Source: an uncultured Clostridia bacterium (lineage in GTDB: Bacteria > Bacillota > Clostridia > Oscillospirales > Ruminococcaceae). Taken from it: a stretch of DNA of 46,927 nucleotides. Position 1 is the stretch's first letter, and the number at the start of each line of letters is the position of its first letter. The notes below the pieces were generated by a model that saw only the letters and a program-made list of their open reading frames with translations, searched no databases and was not told where the DNA came from. Position numbers and translations under genes: made by a program. Positions 23,790-32,883 of the stretch are shown here, one piece after another. The stretch is from the NCBI GenBank assembly GCA_947589355.1, contig CANPZC010000017.1:1-46927 (forward strand). Reading direction: 5' to 3'.

Positions 23790-25154
23790 TTATTCAAAAC
23801 AATCTTTATATACCTTATCCAGCTTCATGCCGTGGCTGCCCTTGAAAAGCACAAGGTCGCCGCTTTTTATCTCACTTTTAAGAAAATCTTCAAGCTCTTT
23901 TTCATCTGTAAAGCAGTGACATTTTTCTTCGTCAAAGCCTTTTTTCACTGCCCCCGAAGCATACTGCGCCGCATCTTCACCGTAGCATATAAGCATATCC
24001 GCGCCCGTGGCGGCAAACTTTTCGCCAACGCTTCTGTGATAATTTTTGGACTGTTTCCCAAGCTCCAGCATATCGGCTAAAACCGCTATTTTTCTGCCCT
24101 GCGCCTTGCTGTCGCCGAAAACTTCAAGGGAAGCTTTCATAGCCTCGGGGCTTGCGTTAAAGCAATCGAGCACAAAGGTAATGCCGTTTTTCTCAACGCG
24201 GTTCTGCCGCACGCCATCGGTGCGAAACTGCGCTATTGCATCTGCCATTTTCTGAGGCTCTATCTCGTAATAGCTGCCCACCGTGTAGGCGCACAAAGCG
24301 TTGAGAATATTATGGCTGCCTGCAACGTTTACCCTTGCCCTTATCTTCTCATCGCCGTGATTTATGGTAAACGACGAGCCGTTTTCATCACGCTCTATAT
24401 CGCTTGCATAAACGTCCGCGCGCTTGTCAGAAAGAGAGTATGTAAACTTAGGTCTGTCGGGGCGTTTTGGCGCACAGCTAAGAAATTTATCATCAGCGCA
24501 TACTATCAGCGGCGCGTAATAATCCGCCCCGTCAAGTATCTCCATTTTCGCTTTCAGAATATTTTCCTGGCTGCCAAGGTTACCGATATGCGCTGTACCT
24601 ATGTTGGTAACAACGCAGACATTTGGCAGCGCAATGGAAGAAAGCCGCGAAATTTCGCCCGAATGCGACATACCCATTTCTATAACAGCCGCCTGAGTTT
24701 CACTGCTTATGCCAAACAGCGTGTGCGGCAAGCCTATCTCGTTATTAAGGCTGCCCTGCGTTTTCAGCGTGTTGAATTTTTGCGAAAGCACAAGGCTTAT
24801 CATCTCTTTGGTAGACGTTTTGCCCACCGAGCCCGTAACGCCCACCAAGCGCAGGTCTGTAAACTTCTTGCGGTAGTATCTTGCAATATCGCCAAGAGCT
24901 TTCAGCGTGTTGTCAACGATTATGCACTTCGCGCCCTCAACAGGTCTTTCGGTAATGCAGGCGACCGCGCCTTTTTCCATAGCAGCCGCGGCAAAATCGT
25001 GACCGTCAAACCTCTCGCCTTTAAGGCACACGAAAACAGAGCCCTCTGTGATAGTTCTCGTGTCGGAAGATATCTGCGAAATATCGATATCAGCCTTATA
25101 CCCGAAAGTGCCTTTTACTGCGTCTATTATTTCGTATAGCTTTATGTGTTCCAT
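23790..25154 (-). CDS. murF: MurF, UDP-MurNAc-tripeptide--D-Ala-D-Ala ligase
   Basis: 454 aa Mur ligase. ATP-binding loop GVTGSVGKTSTKEM (about 110-123), the central motif AVIEMGMSHSGEISRLS and DCFNASPEAMKASL in the C-terminal domain. Adds D-Ala-D-Ala to the UDP-MurNAc tripeptide. It follows murE by about 30 bases. In most clusters mraY and murD come next; here ftsW follows at once. Confidence 0.95.
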   Translation of the reverse strand: MEHIKLYEIIDAVKGTFGYKADIDISQISSDTRTITEGSVFVCLKGERFDGHDFAAAAMEKGAVACITERPVEGAKCIIVDNTLKALGDIARYYRKKFTDLRLVGVTGSVGKTSTKEMISLVLSQKFNTLKTQGSLNNEIGLPHTLFGISSETQAAVIEMGMSHSGEISRLSSIALPNVCVVTNIGTAHIGNLGSQENILKAKMEILDGADYYAPLIVCADDKFLSCAPKRPDRPKFTYSLSDKRADVYASDIERDENGSSFTINHGDEKIRARVNVAGSHNILNALCAYTVGSYYEIEPQKMADAIAQFRTDGVRQNRVEKNGITFVLDCFNASPEAMKASLEVFGDSKAQGRKIAVLADMLELGKQSKNYHRSVGEKFAATGADMLICYGEDAAQYASGAVKKGFDEEKCHCFTDEKELEDFLKSEIKSGDLVLFKGSHGMKLDKVYKDCFE

Positions 25155-25187
25155 AGTTTCTGCTCCATTATTATGTCGGTTACAATG

Positions 25188-26624
25188 TTACAGCTGCGCC
25201 AGAGCCTCTTTAACTACCTCGCGCTCATCAAAGTGTATCTTCTTGCCGCCTGCAAGTATCTGATAGTCTTCATGACCCTTGCCGCACAGCACGATAACAT
25301 CATCTTTCTGCGCATTTTTTACCGCCCAGTGTATCGCCTCGCGCCTGTCTGTTATGCGTATATAAGGCGTATCGCAGCCCTCTAAACCTTTCAGAATATC
25401 TTCAATAATGGCATCGGGGTCTTCATTTCTCGGGTTATCTGAAGTTATCACCATAAAATCAGAGTGTGCCGCAGCAGCCTTTGCCATAAGGGGTCTTTTG
25501 CCTGCATCGCGGTTGCCGCCGCAGCCAAACAGCGCTACCACCCTGCCTTTTGCGCCGCTCTTTATCGCGGTAAGAATATTCTCGACCGCATCGGGGGTGT
25601 GTGCGTAATCGCATATTACGGTAAAATCTCTGCCCGTGTCTACTGCCTCTGCCCTGCCGCGCACGCCGCCGAAATCTTTCAAAAGTTCGGCACATTTCTT
25701 TCCGTCAAAGCCCATAGCTTCCATAGCCGCTATAACGCCCAGCGAGTTTGAAATATTGAAGTCGCCCGGCATAGGAAAGTACACATCAAAGCTGCCTTTC
25801 GCGCTCTTACAGGTGTAGCTTACGCCGCGCTCGGAAAATTCGCAGTCGCAGGCTTTGAAATCGGCGTTTTCGCACTTTTCACCGAAAGATATTTTATCAC
25901 AGCTTATCTCACTGAAATAGCGTTTGCCGTACTCTGTATCAATATTTATAACAGCCTTTTTGCAAAGCGAGAACAGTATCTTCTTTGCCTGATAGTAATT
26001 TTCCATACTGCCGTGAACGTCAAGGTGATCCTGCGTTAAATTCGTAAACACCGCCGTATCGAACACGCAGCCGTCAACTCTGCCCTGCTCCAGCCCCTGC
26101 GAGGATACTTCCATAACGCAGTATTCGCAGCCCTTATCGACCATATTTCTGAAAAGTTCAAACAGATCATACGGCTCGGGGGTGGTTCGCTCTGTATGCA
26201 GCACCTCATCGCCTATCTCGTTGCAGCAAGTGCCGATAAGCCCCGTTTTGTGCCCCATTTTTGTAAGCAGATACTTTATCACCGTCGTGGAAGTCGTCTT
26301 GCCGTTGGTGCCCGTAACGCCTATTAGTTTCAGCTGCCGCTCGGGGTGCGAAAACCACGCCGCGCAAGCACGAGGAAAAAACCGCCTGCTGTCGGGTACT
26401 ATTATTTGCCTGTCAAGCCCCATATCGCGCTCAACTACCACTGCCGCCGCGCCGTTTTCAAGCGCTTTAGCAGCATAGTCGTGCCCGTCAAAACTTCCGC
26501 CCTTTATGCACACGAAAAGTCCACCTTTTTTCAGTTCCTTTCGCGTGTCGCACGATATATCTGTTATCTCTGTATCGGCAAGGCTCGTTTGTGCTATGCC
26601 GTCTATAAGTTCATACAGCTTCAT
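25188..26624 (-). CDS. murE: MurE, UDP-MurNAc-dipeptide--diaminopimelate ligase
   Basis: 478 aa Mur ligase. GVTGTNGKTTSTTVIKYLL (ATP site), TTPEPYDLFELF, MEVSSQGLEQGRVDG, and SDNPRNEDP. The DNPR motif is the marker for meso-diaminopimelate specificity, so this organism should have meso-DAP in its cell wall. It starts 37 bases after the PBP gene. Confidence 0.95.
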   Translation of the reverse strand: MKLYELIDGIAQTSLADTEITDISCDTRKELKKGGLFVCIKGGSFDGHDYAAKALENGAAAVVVERDMGLDRQIIVPDSRRFFPRACAAWFSHPERQLKLIGVTGTNGKTTSTTVIKYLLTKMGHKTGLIGTCCNEIGDEVLHTERTTPEPYDLFELFRNMVDKGCEYCVMEVSSQGLEQGRVDGCVFDTAVFTNLTQDHLDVHGSMENYYQAKKILFSLCKKAVINIDTEYGKRYFSEISCDKISFGEKCENADFKACDCEFSERGVSYTCKSAKGSFDVYFPMPGDFNISNSLGVIAAMEAMGFDGKKCAELLKDFGGVRGRAEAVDTGRDFTVICDYAHTPDAVENILTAIKSGAKGRVVALFGCGGNRDAGKRPLMAKAAAAHSDFMVITSDNPRNEDPDAIIEDILKGLEGCDTPYIRITDRREAIHWAVKNAQKDDVIVLCGKGHEDYQILAGGKKIHFDEREVVKEALAQL

Positions 26625-26661
26625 TACTTTGACCCCTTTGCTAAATTTTATGTAAGATATG

Positions 26662-28956
26662 TCACTGTGATGATACCGTCTGCGGATAGAACGTTACCGA
26701 AACTATCTGACCTTTATATACCATCATGCCTGCGGCAGGGTTCTGGTCATAGCCTGCCGTTGCGCCCGATTCATAAGCCGCGCTTCCGTTGGGCAGCAGA
26801 TTTAAGCCTGCCTCATCCAAAGCCGCCTGCGCCTGTTCCAGCGAAAGCCCTGCCAAAGACGGCACAGTGGTAGTTTCCGCAACAGCGTTCTGGTCGGTGT
26901 ACAGTATTACAGTACCGCCCTTTCTCATAGAGCCCGACGACGGCACTTGCGTAACCACAGATTCTCCCGTACCCACAACGTTCACTTTAAGACCCAGAGC
27001 CTCCAGCGTTGACTTAGCATCGCTCACATCGGAATACTCGGTGTTCTTAACAACAACAGCTATCTTGCTCAGTTCTTCTTCGGTGTATTCGGGGTATATG
27101 CCCATATAAGGCAGAATGTTTTCAAGCACTTCTCTCGCATACGGCGCAGCCACCTGGCTTCCGTAATACTCGCCGTTCTGTGGGTCATCTACCACAATAA
27201 GCACAATAACCTGCGGGTCATCGGCAGGCGCGAACGCGCAGTATGAACCAACATAATCATGCGTACCCGTGGGGTCAATGTCTATCTTCTGCGAAGTACC
27301 CGATTTACCGCCTATTTTATAGCCTTGTATGTATGCGTTGCCGCTCTTTGCGTTTTCAACTACGTACTCGAGTATCTCTCTCATCTTCGCGGAAACTTCG
27401 CCCGAGATCACCTGTCTTTTTACAACGGGCTCAAAGTCTTTCACAACGTTTCCGTTTGAGTCTATTATCTTGTCTACCACCTGAGGGGTGATAAGGTAGC
27501 CGCCGTTTATTACCGCCGAATACGCCGTTATCATCTCAATAGGCGTTATCTTGTTCGCCTGACCGAACGAGCTTGATGCAAGGTCAACAATGCTCATGTC
27601 GTTCTTGCTTACAAATATGCTTGAAGCCTCGCCCGGCAGGTCAATCCCCGTTGGCTCTGTAAAGCCGTATGCCTCAAAATAATCGCCGAAAAGTTCCGTT
27701 CCCAGTGTCTGACCTATCCTTATAAACGCAGGGTTGCATGAGTTCATCATTGCATCTCTCAGCGTTTGCATACCGTGGTCGTATTCAGCCCAGCAGTGGT
27801 AGGGTATGTCTGCTATCTGCACCACCCGACCGCACTGAAAGCCCTGCTCGGTCGTTATAGTCTGCTCTTCCAAAGCCGAAGAAGCCGTAATTACCTTGAA
27901 TACCGAACCGGGGTAGTATATCTCTGATACCGCCTTGTTTTTCCACTGCGTAGCCCAAGCCTTGCTCTGCGCCTCGGTCTTTTCATCGCCCTCGGGCATG
28001 GCTGCAATGGCTGCCGCAACGCCGGGGTCAAGTATATCGGCAGGGTTGTTAAGGTCATAGCCGTATGTGGTAGCCATAGCAAGCACCGCTCCCGTGTTGG
28101 GATCCATTACTATGCCCGTTGCCCTTTCTTTCGGCGCGTGTGTTTCAACGCACTTTTGCAGGGCGTTTTCAAGCGCCGACTGTATCGGTATCTTGATGTT
28201 CAGCACCAGCGAATCTCCTGCCTGCGCATCGTAAGACTGCTTGTATTCATACGGTATCTCGTTGCCCCTGTTGTCGGTAGCGATAAGCGTTTTGCCGTCA
28301 ACGCCCGAAAGATAATCGTCATAATAAGCTTCAAGCCCGTAAATGCCATAGCCGTCGTAATGCAGATGACCTATAACAGAAGCCGCCAGCGTGTTTTCGG
28401 GGTAAAACCTCTTTGAAGACTCGGTAGCTCCTATGCCGCTTATGCCGTTTTCCTCGGCGTATTCGCGAATCTCGTCTGCCTTGTCCTTTTCAACGTTCTT
28501 CTTTATCTCCTGATAGCGGTTCTCTTTCATGCACTTTGAAAGTATCTCTTGCTGCTCTGTTTCAAGCATCTGAGAAAGCCGCTGCGTTATGCCGTCAAGA
28601 GTAAGCGGCTGCAATACTTCTGCCTTTGGGTCTTTTGCGTGCTGCTTTATAGATTCCTCCGCCGCTTCTTCGCTGTCTTCAATATTCTTGCGTATCAAAA
28701 CGGGGTCTACATAAATAGTATATACAGTCGCGCTCTGTGCCAGAATATCCATGTTCGCGTCATATATAGCTCCGCGCGGCGCGGTTATGGTAGTACTTTT
28801 AAGCTGCTGAGAACTTGCAAGCTCCTGCCACTGCGAGGCATTCACTATAGATATCTTCACCATTGTATATACAAGATAGCATATAACTATAAAAATAATG
28901 AGCCACACAAAACCGTTCAGCCTTTTTTTCATTGAGGAAGTTGGCTTGTCTGACAT
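26662..28956 (-). CDS. Class B penicillin-binding protein with two PASTA domains (SpoVD/FtsI type)
   Basis: 764 aa. One N-terminal membrane helix (about 14-35), PBP dimer domain (residues 55-270), and transpeptidase domain with SVFK (YPGSVFKVITA), SCN (MNSCNPAF) and KSG (GGKSGTSQKID) motifs. Two PASTA repeats close the protein. It crosslinks septal peptidoglycan. The PASTA tail resembles both SpoVD and Pbp2B of Firmicutes. As the only PBP in the cluster it may serve vegetative division. GGGGTG precedes the ATG. Confidence 0.92.
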   Translation of the reverse strand: MSDKPTSSMKKRLNGFVWLIIFIVICYLVYTMVKISIVNASQWQELASSQQLKSTTITAPRGAIYDANMDILAQSATVYTIYVDPVLIRKNIEDSEEAAEESIKQHAKDPKAEVLQPLTLDGITQRLSQMLETEQQEILSKCMKENRYQEIKKNVEKDKADEIREYAEENGISGIGATESSKRFYPENTLAASVIGHLHYDGYGIYGLEAYYDDYLSGVDGKTLIATDNRGNEIPYEYKQSYDAQAGDSLVLNIKIPIQSALENALQKCVETHAPKERATGIVMDPNTGAVLAMATTYGYDLNNPADILDPGVAAAIAAMPEGDEKTEAQSKAWATQWKNKAVSEIYYPGSVFKVITASSALEEQTITTEQGFQCGRVVQIADIPYHCWAEYDHGMQTLRDAMMNSCNPAFIRIGQTLGTELFGDYFEAYGFTEPTGIDLPGEASSIFVSKNDMSIVDLASSSFGQANKITPIEMITAYSAVINGGYLITPQVVDKIIDSNGNVVKDFEPVVKRQVISGEVSAKMREILEYVVENAKSGNAYIQGYKIGGKSGTSQKIDIDPTGTHDYVGSYCAFAPADDPQVIVLIVVDDPQNGEYYGSQVAAPYAREVLENILPYMGIYPEYTEEELSKIAVVVKNTEYSDVSDAKSTLEALGLKVNVVGTGESVVTQVPSSGSMRKGGTVILYTDQNAVAETTTVPSLAGLSLEQAQAALDEAGLNLLPNGSAAYESGATAGYDQNPAAGMMVYKGQIVSVTFYPQTVSSQ

Positions 28957-29056
28957 TCTTTTTCACCCCATTTATCGCTTTTGTACGTTTAATATGAATA
29001 AGAAAGCTAAGTCTGACTTAAATAAGATCAAACTCAACTTTCTGTAATTATCTTAT

Positions 29057-29572
29057 TCATTCTATGCCGAGATATTCCTTTACGCTTTCAAACCAGTCTT
29101 TTATCGAGGCAAAGAAACCTTTTTCCTCTTTTTTGACCACTTCCGAAACGGAATCGACAGGCACTTCAACAAATTCCACCTGAGACTTGTCAAGCTTTGT
29201 AAGACCCAGCGTATTTTCGGCGTAATCTTCCACCGCCGTAACGCTCGTTCTCGCCGCAAGCTGCGCTTCTAAGTTGGTACATTCATCTTGAAGCTGTGAA
29301 AGCTGCGCGCTCATTTTTGACTGCTCAGCCGTCAGCCTGCTCATGTCTATCTGATTCGATATAACACCTGCCAGCACCACAACGGCTACTATCGCAGGCG
29401 CAAGTATCTCGATGAGGGGAATTATCGGCGATTTTTTCTTTGCGCTTGCCTTATGCTGAATGCTGCTCTGCGGCTGCTCCTGCGGCGGCTCGTACTCATA
29501 ATCATCATAATCGTAGTAGTCGTCATCATATTCGGGCAGGTCATACGCCAGATTGCTTTCTATCCTTGCCAA
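29057..29572 (-). CDS. ftsL: FtsL-like septum protein
   Basis: 171 aa. Acidic, Tyr/Asp-rich N-terminus (residues 10-30, EYDDDYYDYDDYEYE), a basic patch, one membrane helix (about 52-70) and an extracellular coiled coil (about 72-105), then a short tail. This is the bitopic FtsL/DivIC layout, and the position between rsmH and the PBP supports FtsL. The acidic N-terminus is unusually long. About 100 bases separate it from the PBP. Confidence 0.8.
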   Translation of the reverse strand: MARIESNLAYDLPEYDDDYYDYDDYEYEPPQEQPQSSIQHKASAKKKSPIIPLIEILAPAIVAVVVLAGVISNQIDMSRLTAEQSKMSAQLSQLQDECTNLEAQLAARTSVTAVEDYAENTLGLTKLDKSQVEFVEVPVDSVSEVVKKEEKGFFASIKDWFESVKEYLGIE

Positions 29573-29697
29573 TATCCCTCACCTCTTTTGCTTCGGGCGC
29601 AATGTTTTGCTCTCTTATTTCTTTTGTTCGTTTTTGTTTTTCTCTTTTTGTACGTTCTTTTGTTGTTCTTTCTTTTCTTTGTAAGATCTGCGCTAAG
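29573..29697 (-). other. A-rich, low-structure spacer between rsmH and ftsL
   Basis: On the minus strand, bases about 29690 to 29600 are nearly only A and G with a few C and T (repeats of AAAGAAA and AACAAAA). No ORF with an RBS, hairpin or promoter is seen. It would be an unstructured mRNA stretch before ftsL. Confidence 0.5.
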
Positions 29698-30618
29698 CTA
29701 CAGTTTCTCTATTATTCTCAGCTTCGCGCCCGAGCTTCTGCGGTTTTCCTCAAGCTCCTTTTCGCCTGCCGTGATAGGCTTGCGGTTTACAAGCTTTCCG
29801 CGCGGCTTTTTGCCGCATACGCATACGGGAAAATCCGGCGGACATTCACAGCCTCTGCAATAGGCTGCAAACCTCTGCTTAACAAGTCTGTCTTCCAGCG
29901 AGTGGAATGTGATTATACACAGCCTGCCGGTAGGTTTCAGCGCATCAAACGCCTTATCCAGAGCAAGCGACAGATGCCAAAGCTCCTCGTTCACCGCTAT
30001 TCTTATAGCCTGGAACGTTCTTTTGCATGGATTTTTTTCTCTCTTTGACTTAGCCGGCACTGCGCTTTTTATTATCTCTGACAGTTCACCGGTAGTATCG
30101 ATCTTCTTTTGTTCTCTACACTTAACTATTGCCGACGCGATATTTCTTGCATATTTTTCTTCGCCATACTCAAAGATTATTCGTGCGAGTTCTTTTTCCG
30201 ACCACCCGTTCACGATATCTTTAGCCGAAATACCCTCCTGACTCATTCTCATGTCCAAGGGCGCATCAAGGCGATACGAAAATCCCCTTTCCGCCGTATC
30301 CAGCTGATGCGAAGACACTCCCAGATCTAAAAGTATCCCGTCCACGCTGTCAATACCCTGCTCGCTCAACACCCTGTCAAGCTCAGAGTAATTAGCTTTT
30401 ATAACGGTAGCGTTAAAACCTTTCAGCCGCTCTTTCGCCGTCTCCACCGCAGTGGGGTCACGGTCTAAAGCCAGCAAATGACCGCTTGTCAGCCGTTTGG
30501 CTATCTCGCTCGAATGTCCTGCTCCGCCCACAGTACCGTCAACATAAATGCCGTCGGGCTTGATATCCAGCCCCTCGATACATTCGCGAAGCATTACCGG
30601 CAGATGATGAAATTCCAA
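29698..30618 (-). CDS. rsmH: 16S rRNA (cytosine(1402)-N4)-methyltransferase RsmH
   Basis: 306 aa. SAM-binding motif GIYVDGTVGGAGHSSEIAKRL, DGILLDLGVSSHQLD, and the C-terminal LCIITFHSLEDRLVKQRF. Methylates C1402 in the ribosomal P site. It starts with TTG directly after the mraZ TAG; GGAGGAG lies within the mraZ end. Conserved mraZ-rsmH pair at the head of the cluster. Confidence 0.95.
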   Translation of the reverse strand: MEFHHLPVMLRECIEGLDIKPDGIYVDGTVGGAGHSSEIAKRLTSGHLLALDRDPTAVETAKERLKGFNATVIKANYSELDRVLSEQGIDSVDGILLDLGVSSHQLDTAERGFSYRLDAPLDMRMSQEGISAKDIVNGWSEKELARIIFEYGEEKYARNIASAIVKCREQKKIDTTGELSEIIKSAVPAKSKREKNPCKRTFQAIRIAVNEELWHLSLALDKAFDALKPTGRLCIITFHSLEDRLVKQRFAAYCRGCECPPDFPVCVCGKKPRGKLVNRKPITAGEKELEENRRSSGAKLRIIEKL

Positions 30619-31044
30619 CTAGAAATTCAACTCCTCCATCTGCGCCATGATGTTGTCCTCATCAATGCGGCTGTTGAGCGCGTCCCAAGTTGCCTTGTCC
30701 CATATCTCCGCTCTGTCGCCAACGCCCGTTACTATTATCTCTTTATCGAGCTTCGCGAACTCGCGCAGATTCTGCGGGATAAGTATTCTGCCCTGTTTGT
30801 CTGCCGTTACCTCGCTTGCCCACGAGAGGAAGAACCTCTGCAAGTCTCTGCCCTTTGACATCGGCAGCGCGTTTATCCTCGCCGCCATCACGTCAAAAAC
30901 ATCAGAAGCATACGCAAACAAACAACCGTCCAGACCTCTGGTAACTACGAATTGCTCGCCTAATATCTCTCTAAGCTTTATAGGAAAGCTCATTCTGCCT
31001 TTTATGTCCATCGACTGTGTAAACGATCCTGTCAAGCTTGACAA
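30619..31044 (-). CDS. mraZ: Transcriptional regulator MraZ
   Basis: 141 aa, two tandem SpoVT/AbrB-like repeats: GSFTQSMDIKGRMSFPIKLRE and ASEVTADKQGRILIPQNLRE. MraZ binds repeats upstream of its own operon. The frame is open to 31086, but the GGGAGG RBS at about 31053-31058 points to TTG 31044, giving a normal length. Candidate boxes and a promoter are present upstream. Confidence 0.93.
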   Translation of the reverse strand: MSSLTGSFTQSMDIKGRMSFPIKLREILGEQFVVTRGLDGCLFAYASDVFDVMAARINALPMSKGRDLQRFFLSWASEVTADKQGRILIPQNLREFAKLDKEIIVTGVGDRAEIWDKATWDALNSRIDEDNIMAQMEELNF

Positions 31045-31100
31045 GCAACTCACCTCCCGTTTGGTCTTTTTCAGATTTGAAAGCATTATTTAGGGAATGA

Positions 31101-31126
31101 ACACCACTATTTAACACTTTTCACCG
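31101..31126 (-). promoter_or_regulatory. Candidate MraZ-binding repeats
   Basis: On the minus strand GTG-centred repeats GGTGAAA, AAAGTGTTAA and ATAGTGGTGT follow each other; the last two have a 10-base period. They lie between the promoter and the mraZ start. Tandem AAAGTG/TGGTG-type boxes are known MraZ sites in other bacteria; binding here is inferred. Confidence 0.45.
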
Positions 31127-31136
31127 TTATGAGACC

Positions 31137-31165
31137 ATTATACATTATAAATTCGCAGAAATCAA
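31137..31165 (-). promoter_or_regulatory. Sigma-A-type promoter of the division/cell-wall operon
   Basis: On the minus strand TTGATT (31160-31165), 17-base spacer, TATAAT (31137-31142). No other comparable promoter is apparent before ftsZ. The rest of the gap to 31350 holds no convincing gene. Confidence 0.7.
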
Positions 31166-31308
31166 GCCTGCGCGCCGTTTGCAGCGATGACGTTTTATAC
31201 AATTTTTATAGCGCGATTTTTGTATACTATGCACAACAAATCCCATTTTTCGGTCTTTTATCGGTGTATGTCAGCGTGCCTGCTAAATTGTAAACTTTTT
31301 GTGAACGA

Positions 31309-31320
31309 GAACATTCGTTC
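31309..31320. promoter_or_regulatory. LexA-like GAAC-N4-GTTC site
   Basis: GAACATTCGTTC, a match to the core of the Gram-positive SOS box. No start codon with RBS or clear promoter lies beside it, so it may be chance. Confidence 0.2.
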
Positions 31321-31351
31321 TGAAATCTGTAAAGCAAATACCTTTACACAT

Positions 31352-31391
31352 ACAAAAAGACGTGAATAACAAATTCTGTCATCACGTCTTG
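31352..31391 (-). terminator. Terminator after the histidine phosphatase gene
   Basis: AAGACGTGA (31382-31390 read on minus) pairs with TCACGTCTT, followed by TTTGTATG on the minus strand. Confidence 0.75.
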
Positions 31392-31417
31392 AATGTCAAT
31401 CTGTTAAGTTGTAAGCT

Positions 31418-31948
31418 TTACAGGTCGTACTGCCTTATCTCGCAGTTTCCCATAAAAAATCCCATGAAACGCTGTAGTGTCATGTCGTAAAAATAGCTGT
31501 CTATCACCCTGCAAATGCCGCCGTGGCACACCAGCAGAACATTTTCGCCGCCATATAAACGCTTTACATCGTCTATAACGTTGTATGTGCGCTGCACCAC
31601 CTGAAAGACCGACTCACCGTCGGGCATTTTGCAGCCCCACGCCGCTTTTGCTTTGGGGAAGTCTTCAAGGTAACGGCTCTTTCCCTCAAACGTGCCGTAA
31701 TCCCACTCTATCAGCCGCTCGTCCGTCTGCACCGTGAGACCCGTTTTTTCAGCAACTATTGCAGCTGTCTGCATAGCCCTTTTCATCGGCGAGGAAATAA
31801 TGCGCCCCAGCGAAAGCGCCGAAGCTTCTTGTGCCAGCCGCTGTGCCTGCCGTATGCCCTCGCCCGATAGCGGTATGTCAGTCCTGCCCAGAATTATGTT
31901 CTTTGCGTTCCATTCGGTCTGCCCATGGCGCGTCGCGTAAAGTTTCAT
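31418..31948 (-). CDS. Histidine phosphatase family protein (phosphoglycerate mutase-like)
   Basis: 176 aa. Catalytic RHG motif in MKLYATRHGQTEWNAKN (His8), RIISSPMKRAMQTA, the acid Glu in ERLIEWDYGTFEGKS, and the second His in LLVCHGGICRVI. Small acid phosphatase of the CobC/GpmB type; substrate not predictable. It follows rpiB by 22 bases and ends with a terminator. Confidence 0.87.
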   Translation of the reverse strand: MKLYATRHGQTEWNAKNIILGRTDIPLSGEGIRQAQRLAQEASALSLGRIISSPMKRAMQTAAIVAEKTGLTVQTDERLIEWDYGTFEGKSRYLEDFPKAKAAWGCKMPDGESVFQVVQRTYNVIDDVKRLYGGENVLLVCHGGICRVIDSYFYDMTLQRFMGFFMGNCEIRQYDL

Positions 31949-31970
31949 GTGTCACACCTCGCCGAAACAT

Positions 31971-32405
31971 TCAGCCCTCTAGTTTCATTATCTTGTCAAC
32001 TCTCACAGCGTGCCTGCCGCCCTCAAACGGCGTTTCAAGGAACACTTTCACTATCTCCGCCGCCAGCCCGTCGCCCACGACCCTCTGACCTATGCAAAGA
32101 ACGTTGGCATCGTTGTGCAGGCGAGTGAATTTTGCCGAGAAAGTGTCGCTGCAGCACGCCGCACGAATGCCTTTTATCTTGTTTGCAGCCATCGACATAC
32201 CCACGCCCGTGCCGCACAGCAGTATAGCTTTTTCGCACCTGCCGCTTGTAACAGCCTCGCAGACTTCTTTTGCCTTGTCGGGGTAGTCGCACTTTTCGCC
32301 CTCAGCAACGCCAAAGTCGAAGTACTCCACTCCCTCGCTCTCCAAAAATTTTGCCACCGCCGTTTTCAACTGCGGCGCAGCATGATCGTTTCCAATTGCA
32401 ATCAT
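31971..32405 (-). CDS. rpiB: Ribose-5-phosphate isomerase B
   Basis: 144 aa RpiB/LacAB family. MIAIGNDHAAPQLK, AILLCGTGVGMSMAANKIKGIRAAC with the catalytic Cys, and HNDANVLCIGQRVVG. Interconverts ribulose- and ribose-5-phosphate in the pentose phosphate pathway. Good RBS (AAAGGAG). A repeat element begins about 45 bases upstream, so its promoter must lie in or beyond that element. Confidence 0.93.
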   Translation of the reverse strand: MIAIGNDHAAPQLKTAVAKFLESEGVEYFDFGVAEGEKCDYPDKAKEVCEAVTSGRCEKAILLCGTGVGMSMAANKIKGIRAACCSDTFSAKFTRLHNDANVLCIGQRVVGDGLAAEIVKVFLETPFEGGRHAVRVDKIMKLEG

Positions 32406-32450
32406 TTTTATCGCTCCTTTTAAGTGGTAGTTTTAATCAAATGTTTAAGT

Positions 32451-32745
32451 CTTGTCAAGAAAGGAAAAGTTTTCGATCGACCTCTTTTTTACAGTTGCTT
32501 CGCAACTGCCAAGGGTCATCAGGGTCAAGGGGCGGAAGCCCATTGTCGCCGTCCGCAGACGGCGAAATCCCCAAACGGCAGGCGCTCCGCAAGAGGTGAA
32601 TGATAAAACAGTCCTGTGGACTGTTTTATCAGAGGAGAGGCTCTGCAAGAGAGAGCCTCTCCTTTGAGAAGCAATATCTCTTTTTCCTGCGCGCGCTTGC
32701 GTGCGCAATAGCATTATGAAAAATTCGCGCAGTCGCGTACCCTGC
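32451..32745 (+). repeat. Mosaic hairpin repeat, copy C
   Basis: Starts at the TCAAGAAAGGAAAAGTTTTCGA module. The GACC..GGGTC stem here carries a nested CAGTTGC/GCAACTG hairpin in its loop. The AGTCC-GTGGACT stem is at 32602-32630 and the GCAAGAG-loop stem at 32634-32662. It ends with a TGCGCGC/GCGTGCGCA hairpin shared with copy G. No terminal inverted repeat is seen. Confidence 0.7.
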
Positions 32746-32805
32746 AAAGATATGCAACAGCCGTATATATTCTTCAAAAGGCAACACACAGTAATCCCAA
32801 AATTA

Positions 32806-32825
32806 CTGGAAGAATATTCTGCCAG
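32806..32825. repeat. 20-bp near-palindrome shared with 39008-39027
   Basis: CTGGAAGAATATTCTGCCAG, identical at 39008-39027. In both places a G-rich run (GGGGGGCG...) follows about 15-20 bases later and TAATCCCAA lies upstream. It forms the centre between copies C and D. Confidence 0.7.
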
Positions 32826-32883
32826 CCACTTTCTTTTTTGGGGGGCGGTTTGTGGGTGGGGTATCTTATAGATTTTTATAAGA

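Noticed and set aside
29453-30048. Plus-strand ORFs opposite ftsL and rsmH
   Set aside because: Antisense shadows of clear genes; the first is a Leu/Phe-rich translation of the A-rich spacer.
31187-31369. 60-aa ORF on the plus strand in the gap before mraZ
   Set aside because: No RBS, Cys/Phe-rich composition unlike the other proteins, and it runs into a terminator of the opposite strand.
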